In this document: positions 19,120 to 32,666 of the stretch, one piece after another
Layout: each line of letters starts with the position of its first letter
Position numbering within the stretch: position 1 is the first letter of the stretch
Assembly (NCBI GenBank): GCA_026261815.1
Contig: JAMPIT010000894.1
Span: 52,391,147-52,455,146 of the forward strand
Direction of reading: 5' to 3'
Source: Monarcha castaneiventris obscurior
Lineage: Eukaryota; Chordata; Aves; Passeriformes; Monarchidae
DNA length: 64,000 nucleotides
Position numbers and translations under genes: made by a program
Notes under the pieces: generated by a model
What the model was told of the DNA's origin: nothing
Database searches by the model: none
What the model saw: the letters and a program-made list of their open reading frames with translations, nothing else

Positions 19120-19278
19120 TAGATTTAATTTGACATTTAGCACAGTAATATGCACGGAAAGAAAAAAGTACCAAAATACCAAACTCATAGCATATAAAAT
19201 AATCAAATATATTTCATATTTAGTGAAATATTTCTACAACACATCAGTGGGACTCCCCTGGGCAGCCCAACCCTGTGA

Positions 19279-19296
19279 ATATATATATATATATAT
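19279..19296. repeat. (AT)9 microsatellite
   Basis: Uninterrupted AT dinucleotides inside the probable NRIP3 3' UTR. Confidence 0.9.
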
Positions 19297-20992
19297 TTAT
19301 AGCTGTGTTATATAAAATACTGTATGTAGAGAAAACACTGAAACTTATCACCAAAATAGAAAATAGCTCAAAGTACAGATAGTTCAGGTTTGCTGGATAT
19401 ACCCAATATCGAAAAGAGGTTCAAACCCACTGCAGGAGATAAAGCTCCAGCTGAGATGCTCTGGGATGGTGGGAGGGGGCATTCTCTGGATCACCTGACA
19501 GGAGCCTGGCTGCCGATGGCCGTGAGGTGACAAAACTTTCTGATTCTCACCCAGAACCATCAAGAAGCTTCCAAAGTGGGAATGCTGTTGGTGCCTGTGG
19601 CTGATGTCGGGGCCAAAGTGCTTTTGCTAAGCCAGAGCTACCAGAGCAACTCCTGCTCGTGCAGCACAACTGGATCCTTTAAGGATCCAGCTGCAGCAGG
19701 ACTGGCTGTCAGAGGATGCACAACATCACAAGGATATTATTCTGAATTTTAAAGATGCCTCTTCAGCAGATGACAGTGATCAATTCCCGTAAGGTTTTGA
19801 AAACATAAAAAGCTGCGTTTGTGCGAGGCCAGGCTTCCCCAGGCAATAACGTGTGGCACAGGAAGCAGCAACCCTGCTGCTCCAGGGCAGCGACCCCAAA
19901 TGAAATGCTTGTCCTGGCAAAAACTCCCACTTCCCCTGAGGGTAATCAAAGGTTGTACTTAAGAACCCAGGCAAGACAGATATAAAAAGTATGGCATTTC
20001 TGGCAGCAGCACTGAAGTGCAGCTGGAGTCAATAACCTGCACTGGCTGGGTGCTGGCTGGGCAGGGATAGGCACAGGTCCTGGTGGCAGAGGGAACCAAG
20101 GGCACTGCATCTCCTGCTTCCAGACAACAAACACACTTCTGTGCTTGTTTGTTCCTTTTTTGGCCCGGTGTAATGAGTGATTGACTTGACCACCCCCCTC
20201 AGGAAGGCAGCCAAGACTTGCCCAGAGGATCCCTCCTCAGAGGGTTTCCAGCCCCAGCCCTGGTGCCAACCCCACACCAGGAGATCACCCTGGGAGTCCT
20301 CCCAAGCCCTGTTCCTATGCTTCTGCCACACCACTGCAGAGAAGCCTATAACCCATTAATAATTCTGTAATTGCTCTTTCTCATCAAGCCAGCAGTTGCA
20401 TCCCTAATTACATGGCAACAATACTATGCTAACAGGATGAGCTGTAATTCCTAGGTAGTATTAACATTGTTATTTTGCTCGGAGTAACTTCCTGGTGATG
20501 GCCATTTGAATGTGGCAATATTGATTAAGAGAATATAAATGCTTAGCCCCTGGAAAAATCATTAATAAAAATCTCATTCTGATAGCCTCTAATCACAGCT
20601 AAGTACAATTACTCATAAGAGGCCACTATAAAAAGTACTTTTCTCATCAGAAGAAATTAGTAAGGTTTTCCCAACTGTTTGTAATAAAGAGTACACTATA
20701 TAGAAAAGTCCAGAAAATAAGCACACGTTTGTTTCTCAAAACCCATAGATAAACATGACAATATCTCTAAATTACTGGCTACGAACAGGATTTCATTTAG
20801 CTCTACTCAAGCTGTAGCCTAGTATAAATGTTTTCAAAGCAGAGCGTTGCTGTTTCATCTGGAACAGCTGCACAGGATTTCTTTGATATCAAGCTCTTGT
20901 GTGGGGATGGTGTTTCAATTTCTCTTTATGCCTCCAAACTGCTGAAACTGGAAGGAAAAGACATTTGGTAAAACAGGCGTTCTTCACGGGGG

Positions 20993-21013
20993 AAAAAAAA
21001 AAAAAAAAAAAAA
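20993..21013. repeat. Poly(A) tract, 21 bases
   Basis: Uninterrupted A run, which would read as a U tract in the NRIP3 transcript. Confidence 0.9.
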
Positions 21014-22255
21014 GCAGCATAATTTGGCTTTGAAAGCAGTGCTAAGAAATAATCTATCACTGCAGCGGCGACAGAGCCACGCTGTGTCTCTCGCATCTCT
21101 GTTTCGAAGGAGACAGGGAAGCAGCCCGTGGTGTGGCATGGCTCCCCCGCAGTGTTGTACCCGGTGCTCCCTGGGCTCACAGGCTGCCCCAGGGCCAGCA
21201 GCAGTCCCGGACACACGGCAGGAGAGTGCCCTGGGCACAGGGCAGGCACAGCCGTGCTCCCACCCTGTCTCCCCACACCAGCCCATACATCCCTCCTGCT
21301 CTCCCCAGTGCCCCCCGATACACCCCGCTGAGGGAGGTGTGCTCCTTCCCCTCCTGCCCCTGGAGCTCAGCAGTGCCCAGCACAGCAGGGCTGAGCTGCA
21401 CGGGGCTGCAGGACATCCCAAATCCCCGTGGCTGGTCGCGACAGGCAGCTAAAGAAGATGCTGACCTACATCATCCACCAGACACTCTTTCTTAGGTAAG
21501 TTTTTTAGGTTGCTCATCGCTGAGCAACCACAAGCGCTGCCTGCGAAGGCACAGAAGTGCAAATCCCCTTGTCAGGCGCTGGGTGCCTGCCGGTTTCATG
21601 AGTCAGAGGCAGGAATCCGTGATACATCTCTTCTTCACAGCACTCAGCAAGAAAGCTCCCGGGAGGAGCAGGTTTGCCCTGCCTGCCGCCTGCTTGCCCG
21701 CAGAGCCAGCCACACACATTTAGGAGGTGCTGCACATATTTATCTTTCTTTAGGGAGATAAGGCTGGAAAAATCTGGGGCACCAGGAAGAGCTGGCAGGA
21801 GGGCTGCTGGGGTAATGCGGGGAGAAGTGGCAACACCTTTATCTCCAGACAGCATCTCTCTCTCAAACGTTCATGTGGGTTTGTCGGCCTTGCTTCATAA
21901 ATATTTTCCAGACAAAGGTTTGTTTGCGAACACTGTCAAAGCAGGGCTCAAGGAGTCTTCTTAGTGACCTTCAAAAAGTACATTTCCTAAGGCATTCCCC
22001 TGTGCCTGTCTTTTCAGACACCCGCTTTGATGTACAATGTTTACTAGAAAAAAAACAGTAAAAGCTGACAACGGCTGCTGAAAAATCCAGGGACTCTTGT
22101 TCCAAAATTTGATGAGCTGATGAAAACTATTTCTGCCGGGGTGATTGACCTCTCACTCGCCTCCAGCAAAGGGTCTGGCAGCTCCTGTGTGGCCCTGCCA
22201 GGGGGCCCTGCCACCAGGCTGAGGGATGCACATGCAGCTCACCTCCCCAGACTAC

Positions 22256-22357
22256 TTACTGCTCTCCTGCCTCAGCACTGTCAATGCCCACAAACGGGAT
22301 TTCCTCCCTGTCCGTCTGCCCCAGAACAAGGTGGTGCTTCTCCATGTTTATGACACA
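22256..22357 (-). CDS. NRIP3: NRIP3 exon 6 and stop
   Basis: The acceptor TTATTCTCTGCAG precedes [20 protein letters not shown], then [13 protein letters not shown] and TAA at 22258-22256. This is too short for an open-reading-frame search but matches the NRIP3 C-terminus (KHRLIMGKTDKEEIPFV in human, from memory). The extreme tail differs from human. Confidence 0.92.
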   Translation of the reverse strand, partial: CVINMEKHHLVLGQTDREEIPFVGIDSAEAGEQ

Positions 22358-25300
22358 CTGCAGAGAATAAATGCCTCTAGGTAAGTGGGAAAACTGCAAT
22401 TCAGAGTGGTCCCAGCTCCCCCACCAGCACAGGAAGCATCCTGCTGGAAAACCCTTACCTTCAGAGACTTCAGTGTCTGCAGCCCAAGGGAGAAGGGTTG
22501 CTCGTTGTCTTCTGAAAAAAAAAACCAGGAGAATTCAGATTTGTACATTCAAAATGCCCTCCTGTGCTTTTTGTCAGTGACTCCATCCTTCCTTCCTTCG
22601 TGGTTGCTCTGCTACACAAAACCCTGTTTATAAAGGGACTGACTCCAGAGGAGAACAGGAGGGCACAGGATGACAGGAGGGCAGGCGGGTGTGCCTGCAG
22701 GGACGTGCAGGGTTTGCTCCATCAGCATGGCAAAGCCAAGCCTGCTGAACACCTCCTCTCCCCTCCCTCTGAGGGGCCAAACAAGAACTTACTCTATTTT
22801 AATTTTAACATCTTCCTAAAGCTTTTTTTTTTTTTGTCCTGCTGGGGTGAGAGGAAGTGGAGCCCAGCCCGTAGTGGAGGAGCAGAGGGTTATACACTCA
22901 CCCACGACGAGGGCAGCGCACTCCACGGGGACTGCTCCCACTGTGAGGGACAGACACTCGATCTGGCCAATGGCTCTCACCTTGTTCGGCAACGAAACCG
23001 CCTCGTCTTCAACAGGGAGTGCTTTGAGATGCTCCTTTAACCTGTGCATTGAAAACACCCCTAACATCAGATGGCCATGGCTTGGCTGTTCCAGCAAGGA
23101 GCAAACGGTGTTTGGAGGGTGCTTATGCCTGGAGTGCTCTTAGCCTTGCTCATTTACCACGCTGTTATTGGAAAGCTGCTTCCCTGGCAGGTTCTCTGTG
23201 GATGCTCTGCAGGCAGCCAGCAGCCCACACCCACATCAGACCAGAGCAGGACCCACATCAGACCAGAGCAGGGCCCACAGTGCAGCCCTGGGGCTGCCCC
23301 GAGCACAGCTCTGTACCGGATTTTGGGTTTTACCTGAGGAATCTTTTTCCTACATTTCCTCAAGGCTTGGGGAATACAAAATTGTTTCTAAAGCAGTGTG
23401 GGTGTAAGGAAGGGGTAGTTCACTCCAGCTTCCACGAGTGGCACTGACACTGTGTCCCCACGGAATCATAGAGATGTTGAGGTTGGAACAGACCTCTAAG
23501 ATCATCGAGTTCAACTGTTAACCCAGCACTGCCAAGGTCACCACTAAACTCTGTCCCTAAATGCCACACCCACACATATTTTGAACACTTCTAGGCATGG
23601 TGATGCCTCCACTTCACTAAGCAGCTTGTTCCAAGGCCTGACCATCCTTTCAGTGAAGAAATTTTTCCGAACTAAACCTCACATGGCACAACCTGAGACC
23701 ATTTCCTCTGGTCCTGTCACTCATTACCTCGCTCAAGCCTCTTTTCAGGTAGTTGTAGAGAGTAATTAAGTATCCCCTGAGTCCCCTTTTCTCCACTCTG
23801 AACATGGCTCACATCCAGGGCAGCCCAATCAGTGTTTGTTAGGCACTGCTGCTGGGTTTGTTCAGAGGAAATGGGGACAGATCAATCACGTCAGCCCAAA
23901 GAAAAGAAAACAAGAATGTCAGGGATACCTCTGTCAGAGGTACAGCTTCTAACTAAACCCTTTGAACCAGTCTGACAATACTAATTAATTATTTAGCTTC
24001 AGTTTCTCTTTTAAAGTGAACAAGAATCTAATGGAAAGACTGTTTGAGGTGCTGATCTCTCCCTTGGATAAAAGCTGTATCAATTTTCAGCTATTTGAGG
24101 TGCCTTTCTGCTGAGCCGCATTGCACCAGTGCGTGTGTGTCTGTCCGTCTGTCCTGGAGGGACCAGCCCCCTCAGAGGCCCCAGGACTGAGGTGGGGGTT
24201 GCCCACACCATTTAGCACAGCTACAAGGACCGGGAGGGGTAGCAGAGAGAAGAAGCTGGATCCCCTCTGCTGCTTTCTTGGAGTCTGGCTTTAAAAATCA
24301 GTGGAGACATACCAATGAGAAGTTTATGAGTTCCTTGGCCACCTCCTGCACCTCCTACAACTCCACAGGGGATTTCTCATGCTGGTAAGCTGTGAGCCTA
24401 CTCTGCTGCTTTCCTCAGAGCGAGGGGGAGAGAGTGACTGGCATCATGACAAGACACAAAAAGATTTTTGAAAAAGAAGGGAGGAATTGAGCCTGAGCAT
24501 CAGGCACATATATGCTGCATTGAGTCCCCTGAGACCTGGGCAGCAGAAACGGGCTCTAACCTCTTTCTTCAGGGCTCTTTGAAGGACAGGGCTGCTGCAG
24601 CAGAGCAGTGCTGTGAGAGCTGCACAGGACACATGTAAGTAACACAGGGAGCAGAGGAACTGTCCCAGGGCCTGAAATCCCTCCAAATGCCATCCTGTGG
24701 CCATCCCTAAGCTTGGCTGAGCTGCTCCACAGATAGGGACAAGGCTGTAGTAAGCACAGCCAGCTTCCAGTCACTAAGCACTGTTGTGCAAAGAAGTAAT
24801 TAATATTAGGACAGGAACAGGCACCATTCATTCAGGGCCGTGCAGTAGTTCTCAAGGAGAAGGTGTAATATTTTTTTTTTTTGCATAATTACTGCATGTT
24901 AGCTGCAAAAAGAAATTACTCCATGGGAATAAAGTGCCCAGAATTCCTTGATGTCCTGTGAGATGATGCCTGGTCCTGTTCCTCAGAGATGAGAGTGAGT
25001 TTTGCTGCAAATGGCTGTCAGTCACCTGACAATCGGTAAATACATTTCCTTTTCCTTTAACCAGGAGAAGTTTGTAATTGGGAGCAGCACCAGACACCCA
25101 GTTCTGAGAACATGCATGCACACAGCTCCTTTACACGGCGTGCTGGGCCAGCAGTGCTGCAGCCACTGGTGGGGGCATGTCCAGCAGCCTGGTCCCTGCC
25201 CTGCCACAGGAGCCTGCAGAGCTGGGCTGGGCTGCAGCCCCACGCCTGCCCCAGGGACACAGCAGGCTGGGGAAGGGTCAGCTGTTTCATGAGGCACTGA

Positions 25301-28300
25301 GTGACAAGCAGGCACTGAACAAATACAAATGCATCCAACCCTCTGAAGGGGTTCCCTCACAAGTGAATAGGGTGGTACCAGTGGTTTCCTATTCCATCTC
25401 CCTGCCATTTAAGATTGGGATAGGATTTGGTTGTAACGGGAAGTTCAGGGGCTTACCCAGTCACAGCCCAAAGCATTCCCTTCTACAGTGATCATCACTG
25501 ACACTAGCAAACCCCAGCCCCAGGACATTGCCTGTGCTGCTACAAAACAGAAATCAGCTGGGCTGATGGATATAATGGATATGTATCCATGATAAATGGG
25601 TATTTACCCCAGCCTGTCCAGGCAGGCAGACGACATGAGGTTGTGCTGTGAGCCGGTGTCCACCACAGCCTTCAGCTCCTTCCCTGCACACTGCAAGAGC
25701 AAGAAGAGATGGGAAATGGTGTGTGGGGTGCAGGATGAGCACAGAGTGTCCAGGATCTCTGGTCCCCTTGAACCCTCCTCATGCCAGTTTATCCCTGGTC
25801 CCCTGCATGCTCAGATGCACGTGAGGTCCTGAGCCCTTCCTGGCTCGTTTGCCACTGCAGCCAGCAGATGAGACAGCCCCAAGCAGGAGGGAATATTGTG
25901 GAGAGTAGGAAATGCAAAAGAGCATGGGGCTAAGGAAGGGAAATGTGAAATAACCCTTGGGCAAATAAAATCCCTATTTTATGCCACTTGAGGAAAACAA
26001 GCGGGCTGTGAGCACAGGGATTTGTCATGGATAATTACACCTCAGCATTTCAGCAGGCTACCCCAGCCTAGCTACCCCCCCTGCCCTGATGTGTGAGGGA
26101 AGACATCCATCAGAGCAGTTTTCACTGTGATTCCCACGTGGGCATCTCTGCCACAGCAGCCTGGAGCTGCATCCCCACAGCTGAGACAGCCCTGCAGGAG
26201 CACAACACTAACTGGGAAACACGGAGAACGAGAGCACAGCCTGAGACTGTTGGAAATAAAATCTGCAGGGAAAAAAAAAAAATCACAAAAAGCTGTGGAG
26301 GGACTATTACCTGGCAGCTCACCACTATGAGCTCTTCATCCTCCCTTTTCCCTGAGCTGCCCAGTTTGGTTTGGTTCAGCTTGTTGGTCTGTGAGGAGAG
26401 ATCCCCCTTCGGAGACCAGCTGCCCCGGCTGCCTCGGAACTTGGACAAGTTTGTCTCCATCAGGCGCTTCTGCAGGATGCTGTGTGGTTGCTTTGAGAAA
26501 GAGCACACACAGAAGAGCAGGGTGAAGCCAGAGGAAAGCCACACAGGGGCCTGTGTCACCAGACTGCCTGTGCTGCCCATGGGCCAGTGCTGCCCTAAAC
26601 TCACTCTCCCTGATTCCCAGACTACAAGTACTCTTCCTAGCTAGCTCTGGCTTATCTGGCTTTCCCTAAAGAGAAATACTTGGTATTGCAAAGGGAATAA
26701 TACTTCCAAAATATTAACCAGACTCAGGGGGGATACCTTTCTTTTACCAAACTCAAGTTCAAGATTTGATTGCCTATAGGAATCTGAACAAGTCCAGCCT
26801 TTTCAAGCTGCTGTTTCATTCGTAATTGCCTTCATCTCTTGATATTGGGAATTCTGTAGTGATGTGAAAAATTCAGACGTAACAAATTGCCTCTCCAATG
26901 ACATTCACCACCTAAGTATGAAGAAGGTCTAAAATTGCCCTGTGTGTCTCTTCCCCCATATTTTTATTTAGCTGCTAAGGGCGGGTAAATGGGACCAATC
27001 CTGAGTGCCATGCCACAAGAGGAAAGGGAGAGGAGGGGAAGAGGTAAGCTGGTCTGACATAGGTAGGTATTCTCCCAGGAATTCCCAACACTTCTCTCTC
27101 TCTCTGTCATTTCCTTCTGCTCTGGGAGAAGCATGTTGCCTCTCAAGATCTCCTCCAACCTCTTTCCCAAAAGCCTTTTTACATTTAATGTTCATTACAG
27201 ATGGATGCACATACTCTGCTGGAGGTGAAATGACTCTGCCTGATTATCTGCTCATTTCTCTGCCTGGCTAATCTGCCCTCCCCATTACTGCCTCGCCTTC
27301 TGATTTTAATTTGTCCACGGTGAGACATTCTTACTGGCTTATTCCTGAATTTTTGCATTCACGTTAAATACGCCTGTGTGTCTGCAGAGACATCTGAACC
27401 AGCAAACTTCCTCATCCCAAGGGAATATCAGAGTCAGGATACCTTTGAAAACCTCAGGCCACGGCTCCCCGAGTTGGCCAGTGCCCACCCTCATGCACAG
27501 CTTGTTAAATAACACCACTTACACAAGTCTAATGCAACCTGGCATCATCCTAAAATAACTGCAGCCACGTTGGCACTTCAGATCCCGCTGTGGGTGCAGA
27601 GCAGGCAGTGGAGCTGGACCTGACTGATGGCATGGGGCAGCTGCAGCCAGCACCAGTGGTCACTGGGACACGTCAGCTCCTTGCATCCCCACTTCCCACT
27701 GTTCTTATTTCTGCCACTTGACATAAAGTCCCATGGCCGTTTTGGGTTGCAGGTGCTGTGTCTGACCAGCACACCACAGAGCATGTCCTGTGCACAGGCT
27801 GTGACACAGCCACACTTCTGATGGGGAGGAATCACATCTGACATTGTGCTGCCTTCCCAGTGAGGCCAAAGAGCTGAAACCAGCACTGCTTAACTGGGCT
27901 AAAGGCAGGCAGGCTGGCTGCACTGGCACTGGACACCGTGTGGAGGGACAAGCAGATCAGTTTGGAAGGAAGGGCTCCCTTGAATGAGGCAGAAGGTGTA
28001 GGTGCACAGTCAGCACTGTGGTCACCTCCAGCGCTCCTCACCAGAGCAAAAATGCAAGCCAGGGTTTTCTGACAGTGGATGGGATGTCCTTTTTACCCTT
28101 CATGTTTGACTGCAGCTCAGGAACACAGCTGGAATTCTTCACATAATTTAAAAACAGCAGAAGAGGGGACAGAGGAGTGTGGAAGTAGATGGGTGAAGTT
28201 TACCCAGCTGGCCAAAGACAGCCCATCACACAGTGGTCACCTCCTTGTGCCCAGTCCTGCTGAGGCAGGACCAAGAGAAATTTCTGAATGGCATCATCCA

Positions 28301-29472
28301 GGACAGTCTGGGTGCTCTTCCTATCTGCCTGGCCTCAATCTGCAACACACTCCTCATGGCTATTTTAACTGTCATCTACCCTTGAATTCAACCTAAATTG
28401 CTTTAACTACAAGTTCTCCCATGGACAGTTAATCTGTAACATACTTGGGTTTTCTCAGGCCCTGGTTTTATGAATCGTGTGTGGGACCCATCACCAAAAG
28501 GAAAAAATCCATCACTCAGTGAATAAAAGTTACCAGCACAAATGGGATTGTCTTTTGTTGACACTTGCCCTTCTGAAAACCACAGCAAACCCTGCCTCTG
28601 GGGGGACAAATATTCCTTGTGGTGTGCTCCAATACAGAAGTAATCTGGCAGGAGGGGGCTGAAAATGTTCCCTGCAGCACCATCCTGTCTCAGGCTATTA
28701 ATTAGTCTGCTTTAACTTGGATTTCCCTTGACTCTTGTGTGCAACAGAGTGAGGGATGTTAGTCATGGAGATGACTCAAGTGATGGATATGTACTTGGTA
28801 AAGGGATAATGTGCCAGGGGACATTTGCAAATACACATTTTGCAGGCAAACTGCAAGCAGACCGTGTCTGGTAGGAAAGGAGGGAGAGGAGGAAAACCTC
28901 CTCCTGACAGCAGTGGGGAAGGCAGCTGTGTTCTCCCTCCAGGCTGGGCCTGGCAGTGTTTGAAGGAGCCCAGATTACCTGGTACAATGTTCCTTTGCAT
29001 TGCACAAAACTGTTGAAAGTTTAATAAAAATATAAAATGTTACATTTCATTGTGTCATTGAAAAAATAAGTTTTCCTGGTATCATTCAGCACTATATAAA
29101 TACAAATCAGGATTTCCAACGCTGAGCCCTTGCAAAAACCCATGATCCCCTAAAAATGTCACAGTAGAAACCTAAAGAAGCGAGTGGAGACAGCATCTGT
29201 TGCTGAAATTATTTACCACTCTCTGTCAAAAGCACAAATAATTCTGCCCAGCTTTGCTCCTTTCTGATTTATCAGCAAGTGCATTGCTGCAGCTTGCAGT
29301 ATTTGTTTCTCTGGCAGGTTTCCCTCTATTTTGGCTTCTAGATCTGGGGATAGATAACAAGATCCACCAACAATTTCACTCAGGTGGAGATGAAAGTCAG
29401 GGAAGACACCAGCACCCCTCCTCCATAAACCCATCTCAGGTTTGCCCTCTCTTCTGTACCTAGAGAGTAGAG

Positions 29473-29505
<33 letters not shown>

Positions 29506-32500
29506 AGTTTTAATGCATCAACAGAGCTCGTCCCAAGAAATAATCAATTTCTCTCTCTTCTTTCCATCCTTCATCCAAATTCACATCTTCTACCAGCATC
29601 CTGTGCTGTCAGCCCCTCTCTCAGGGTGATGAGGTGGGACAAGAGCCCCCCTGCACCCCTGTGTGCCCCAGGCAGCAGCCAGGTCTCTGGGCAAGGCAGT
29701 GCCCGCAGCACCAGAGCTTTTTGCATTTCAGGCAGGACACACCAAGCTCTGGGGTGGGCACACCTGAGCACAGCCCCAGCTTCCCAGAGCTGGTGCAATT
29801 CATGCAGTGCTGCACCAGCTGCAGGAAGCTGGGGCTGGGGCCACAGGGCACCCAGGGCTGTGCTGAGGGTGCCCAGGGGAGGTCTGAGGGCATGAGGAAA
29901 GGGGAAATGCTTTTGTTGGTGTTGCTGCTGGTTGTTACTATTTATAACTCTGTTTTCCAGCTTGTGAAGCGATGAGGGACTGTTTTGGGCAAAGCTGCTC
30001 CGAACTGGGCTGGTGGCTCTCCGGGCAAGGGAGAAGGGTCAGAGCACCAGGAGGAGCTGCAAGAGCCTGCACACCCTGTTCAGGTTGGGAAGGGGGTCAT
30101 GGATACCCTGCCAGGGAGCCCACATCCCGTAGAAAGACAATCTCGTGCCCGTTTTCTGGGCCTCAGGAAAGAGACTATTAGAGGGAAGAGTCACCAGAAC
30201 AAAGCCATTTCTGTTCTCTACATCCAGCCCTACACTTGCCAAATTCAGTGTATGCTTTTCTATAGATTGGTCTTATACTGGGCAGAGTGGAGCACATAGA
30301 GGAAGTGAGGAGCTGGAGTTCGGTCTGAGCCAGAGTAATTCGCTGGGAATGATGAGAGCTTTGAAATGGATGATTACAACAAGTATTTATCAGTTCTGCC
30401 TGTGCACAGCATCGCTGGCAGAGCTGCTTCAGGAGCTGAGTGATGGCACAGAGACTGGGGGATGCCAGCACACCCACCCTGCTGACCTGCTGCTGTGCAC
30501 AGCACCCCCTGCACTGCGGCCAAAAGGAAGGGGGTTTCTCCCCAAAACTGGAATGCTTGCTGCCAGCTGCTGCAGTGACAGACAGGATCTGTTCTCACCA
30601 CCTGTCACCATCTCTGAGGAGCTGTTCCCTCCTCTCTGCTCCTGCCAAGGCTGTAGGAAAACCCCCGCGGGAAACCCGGCATTAATAACGCCGGGCACGT
30701 CAGAAGCCCCTCCGCCCACGTCAGCACAGCTGCCACGCAGCTTTAGGCACAAACCCGTGCTGCTTTGTGAGGAGCTGCACAATTATTGCCAAGGAAGCCA
30801 TGCAAATGCCTTGGGCCGAGACCTCTGATGCCCTGGGCCTCCTGACCGCCCGGCCCAGCCCCTATGGGCTTCTCAGTTTGGGGCCACGCCAAAGTGGAGC
30901 CCCGTATTTTGGAGGGTCTCCAGTCTCAGAGTTGCAGAATCTACTGCTCCTCCTGGGGACATCTCTTGTGACATCCCAGCAGCCACGGCAGAGAGGACAC
31001 ACCGTGTGTCCTCTCACAGCAATTCCCTCTCCCTGTGTGAGGGGTGAGTGTGGCAGCATCACTTCACCGCAACACGACCCAGGGACACACCTCTGAAATT
31101 CATGGAATCGCCTCTGGGACTGTGGCACGGGCCTGAGCCCCTGCCAGTGCTCTCACTTTGGGGACTCCCCGTACACCCCATGGGGCAGGAGGTTGTGGCC
31201 GAGGGAGCCCTGGCCACATGTGCCCCCTGTGCCATCACCCTCATGTGTGGCATGGGAACAAGGGGGATTTTGCCATGGGGTGGCCCACACCAGCTGAGTT
31301 CTCACCCCATCCCCAGCCAGAGACACACCCCAGCCAGGGTAGCCAGATGGGCATCTCACCTCTGCCACACCTCACCTTCTTTGTGTTCTGGGAGGGGACT
31401 GGGAGCTGTGGACCTCCCCCCCCAGGGCTTTGGCATATCCCTGGAGAGAGGACCCCATGCAGATCCTCCTTGCAGGGGCTGTGGGTACAGCAGGGGTGAT
31501 GCTGCAGCCCTGGCACAGGAGCAGGGAGGACACCTCAGGTGACATTTCTGTGTCCAAGGTGGTGATGAGGAGCCCCATGCTCTGTCCCTGCTGCTGGTGC
31601 AAAACCTGGACCTTGCTGTGCAGGGCAAAGGGCTTCAGTGCTCAGTGCCCCTGGCTCCTGCTGCCTGTTGCTTCTTATCTGGCTTCTTATATTCTTATCT
31701 ATGTGGGGCAGAGCAGAACCCACATCAGGGACTCAGCCCTGCATGCTGGGGGTCACTGAACCACAAATTGTCACTTAGACTCTGCTGATAGCAGTAATAA
31801 TAACACCATCACTCCCTGAAAGGCACTTTAGCTCCCTGCTGGAGAGCTGCGGTTCAGTGGGGACCAGGAAAGCTCCTTCTGAGTCCTTCCCTGGACAGGA
31901 GCTTCACTACCTACAACTGCAAAACACTTGGGATATCAAACAAAACCACTTCCATGTGCACTGCAGAGAACAGCCAACTCACTCCACTTGCCTCAGGCAG
32001 GCAGAGCCAAGCCAAACCCAGGTGAGCAGAAAGGCTCTGACAGAACAAAACTACGGCACTAAAAATAGAAAGATTGAATTTGCTTTTCAATAAAACCCAT
32101 TATCAAGCATTGAAAAAAAGCAGCTATTATTTTGTAAGGTGCAAGAATTTTGCAACACTTGCACAAGAAAAACTAGATGAGCTTTCCCTGGTAGGTATGT
32201 TTCCTAAATTTTACTCCTTATGTCAGAACTTTTGGTGTTACATTGAAGTATCCTTTCTGAGTAGAGATCAAATATTAGCACAGTATTTAGTAATGCTCTC
32301 CTGCCCCCAGACATGATGAATAATAAATACCAAGTACAGGACCACATCGATCACTGTATACATAAATATTTTAAACCCAACACCATATCTCTTCTGTTTT
32401 AAAAACCCCATATATGCCTAAGCCTTTATCGAAGCGTGATCTTGACAGTTTTGTATTTTGAAATACCAGTGACTATACTTTACTGAATATCTATGATTAT

Positions 32501-32620
32501 GTGTTGTGTGTATATACACATTACAGGCAAACATTGGTATATATATGCATTGTATGAAGCCATTTTGACTTACTCTGACCCAGAGAGGAATTTTGTACTG
32601 CCAACAGTATGACACTTTCA

Positions 32621-32666
<46 letters not shown>

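Larger units (their letters stand above)
19095..22255 (-). other. NRIP3: Probable NRIP3 3' untranslated region
   Basis: Inferred from the stop codon at 22256 and the poly(A) signal at 19114. It includes an (AT)9 run (19279-19296), a run of 21 A on the plus strand (20993-21013, U tract in the transcript) and an AT-rich block at about 20341-20710. No coding exon was recognised. The end could be nearer if a variant signal is used. Confidence 0.5.

Noticed and set aside
30145..31542. Several 110-227-codon frames inside NRIP3 intron 1
   Set aside because: Frames occur on both strands over the same GC-rich stretch without domains; no support as genes.
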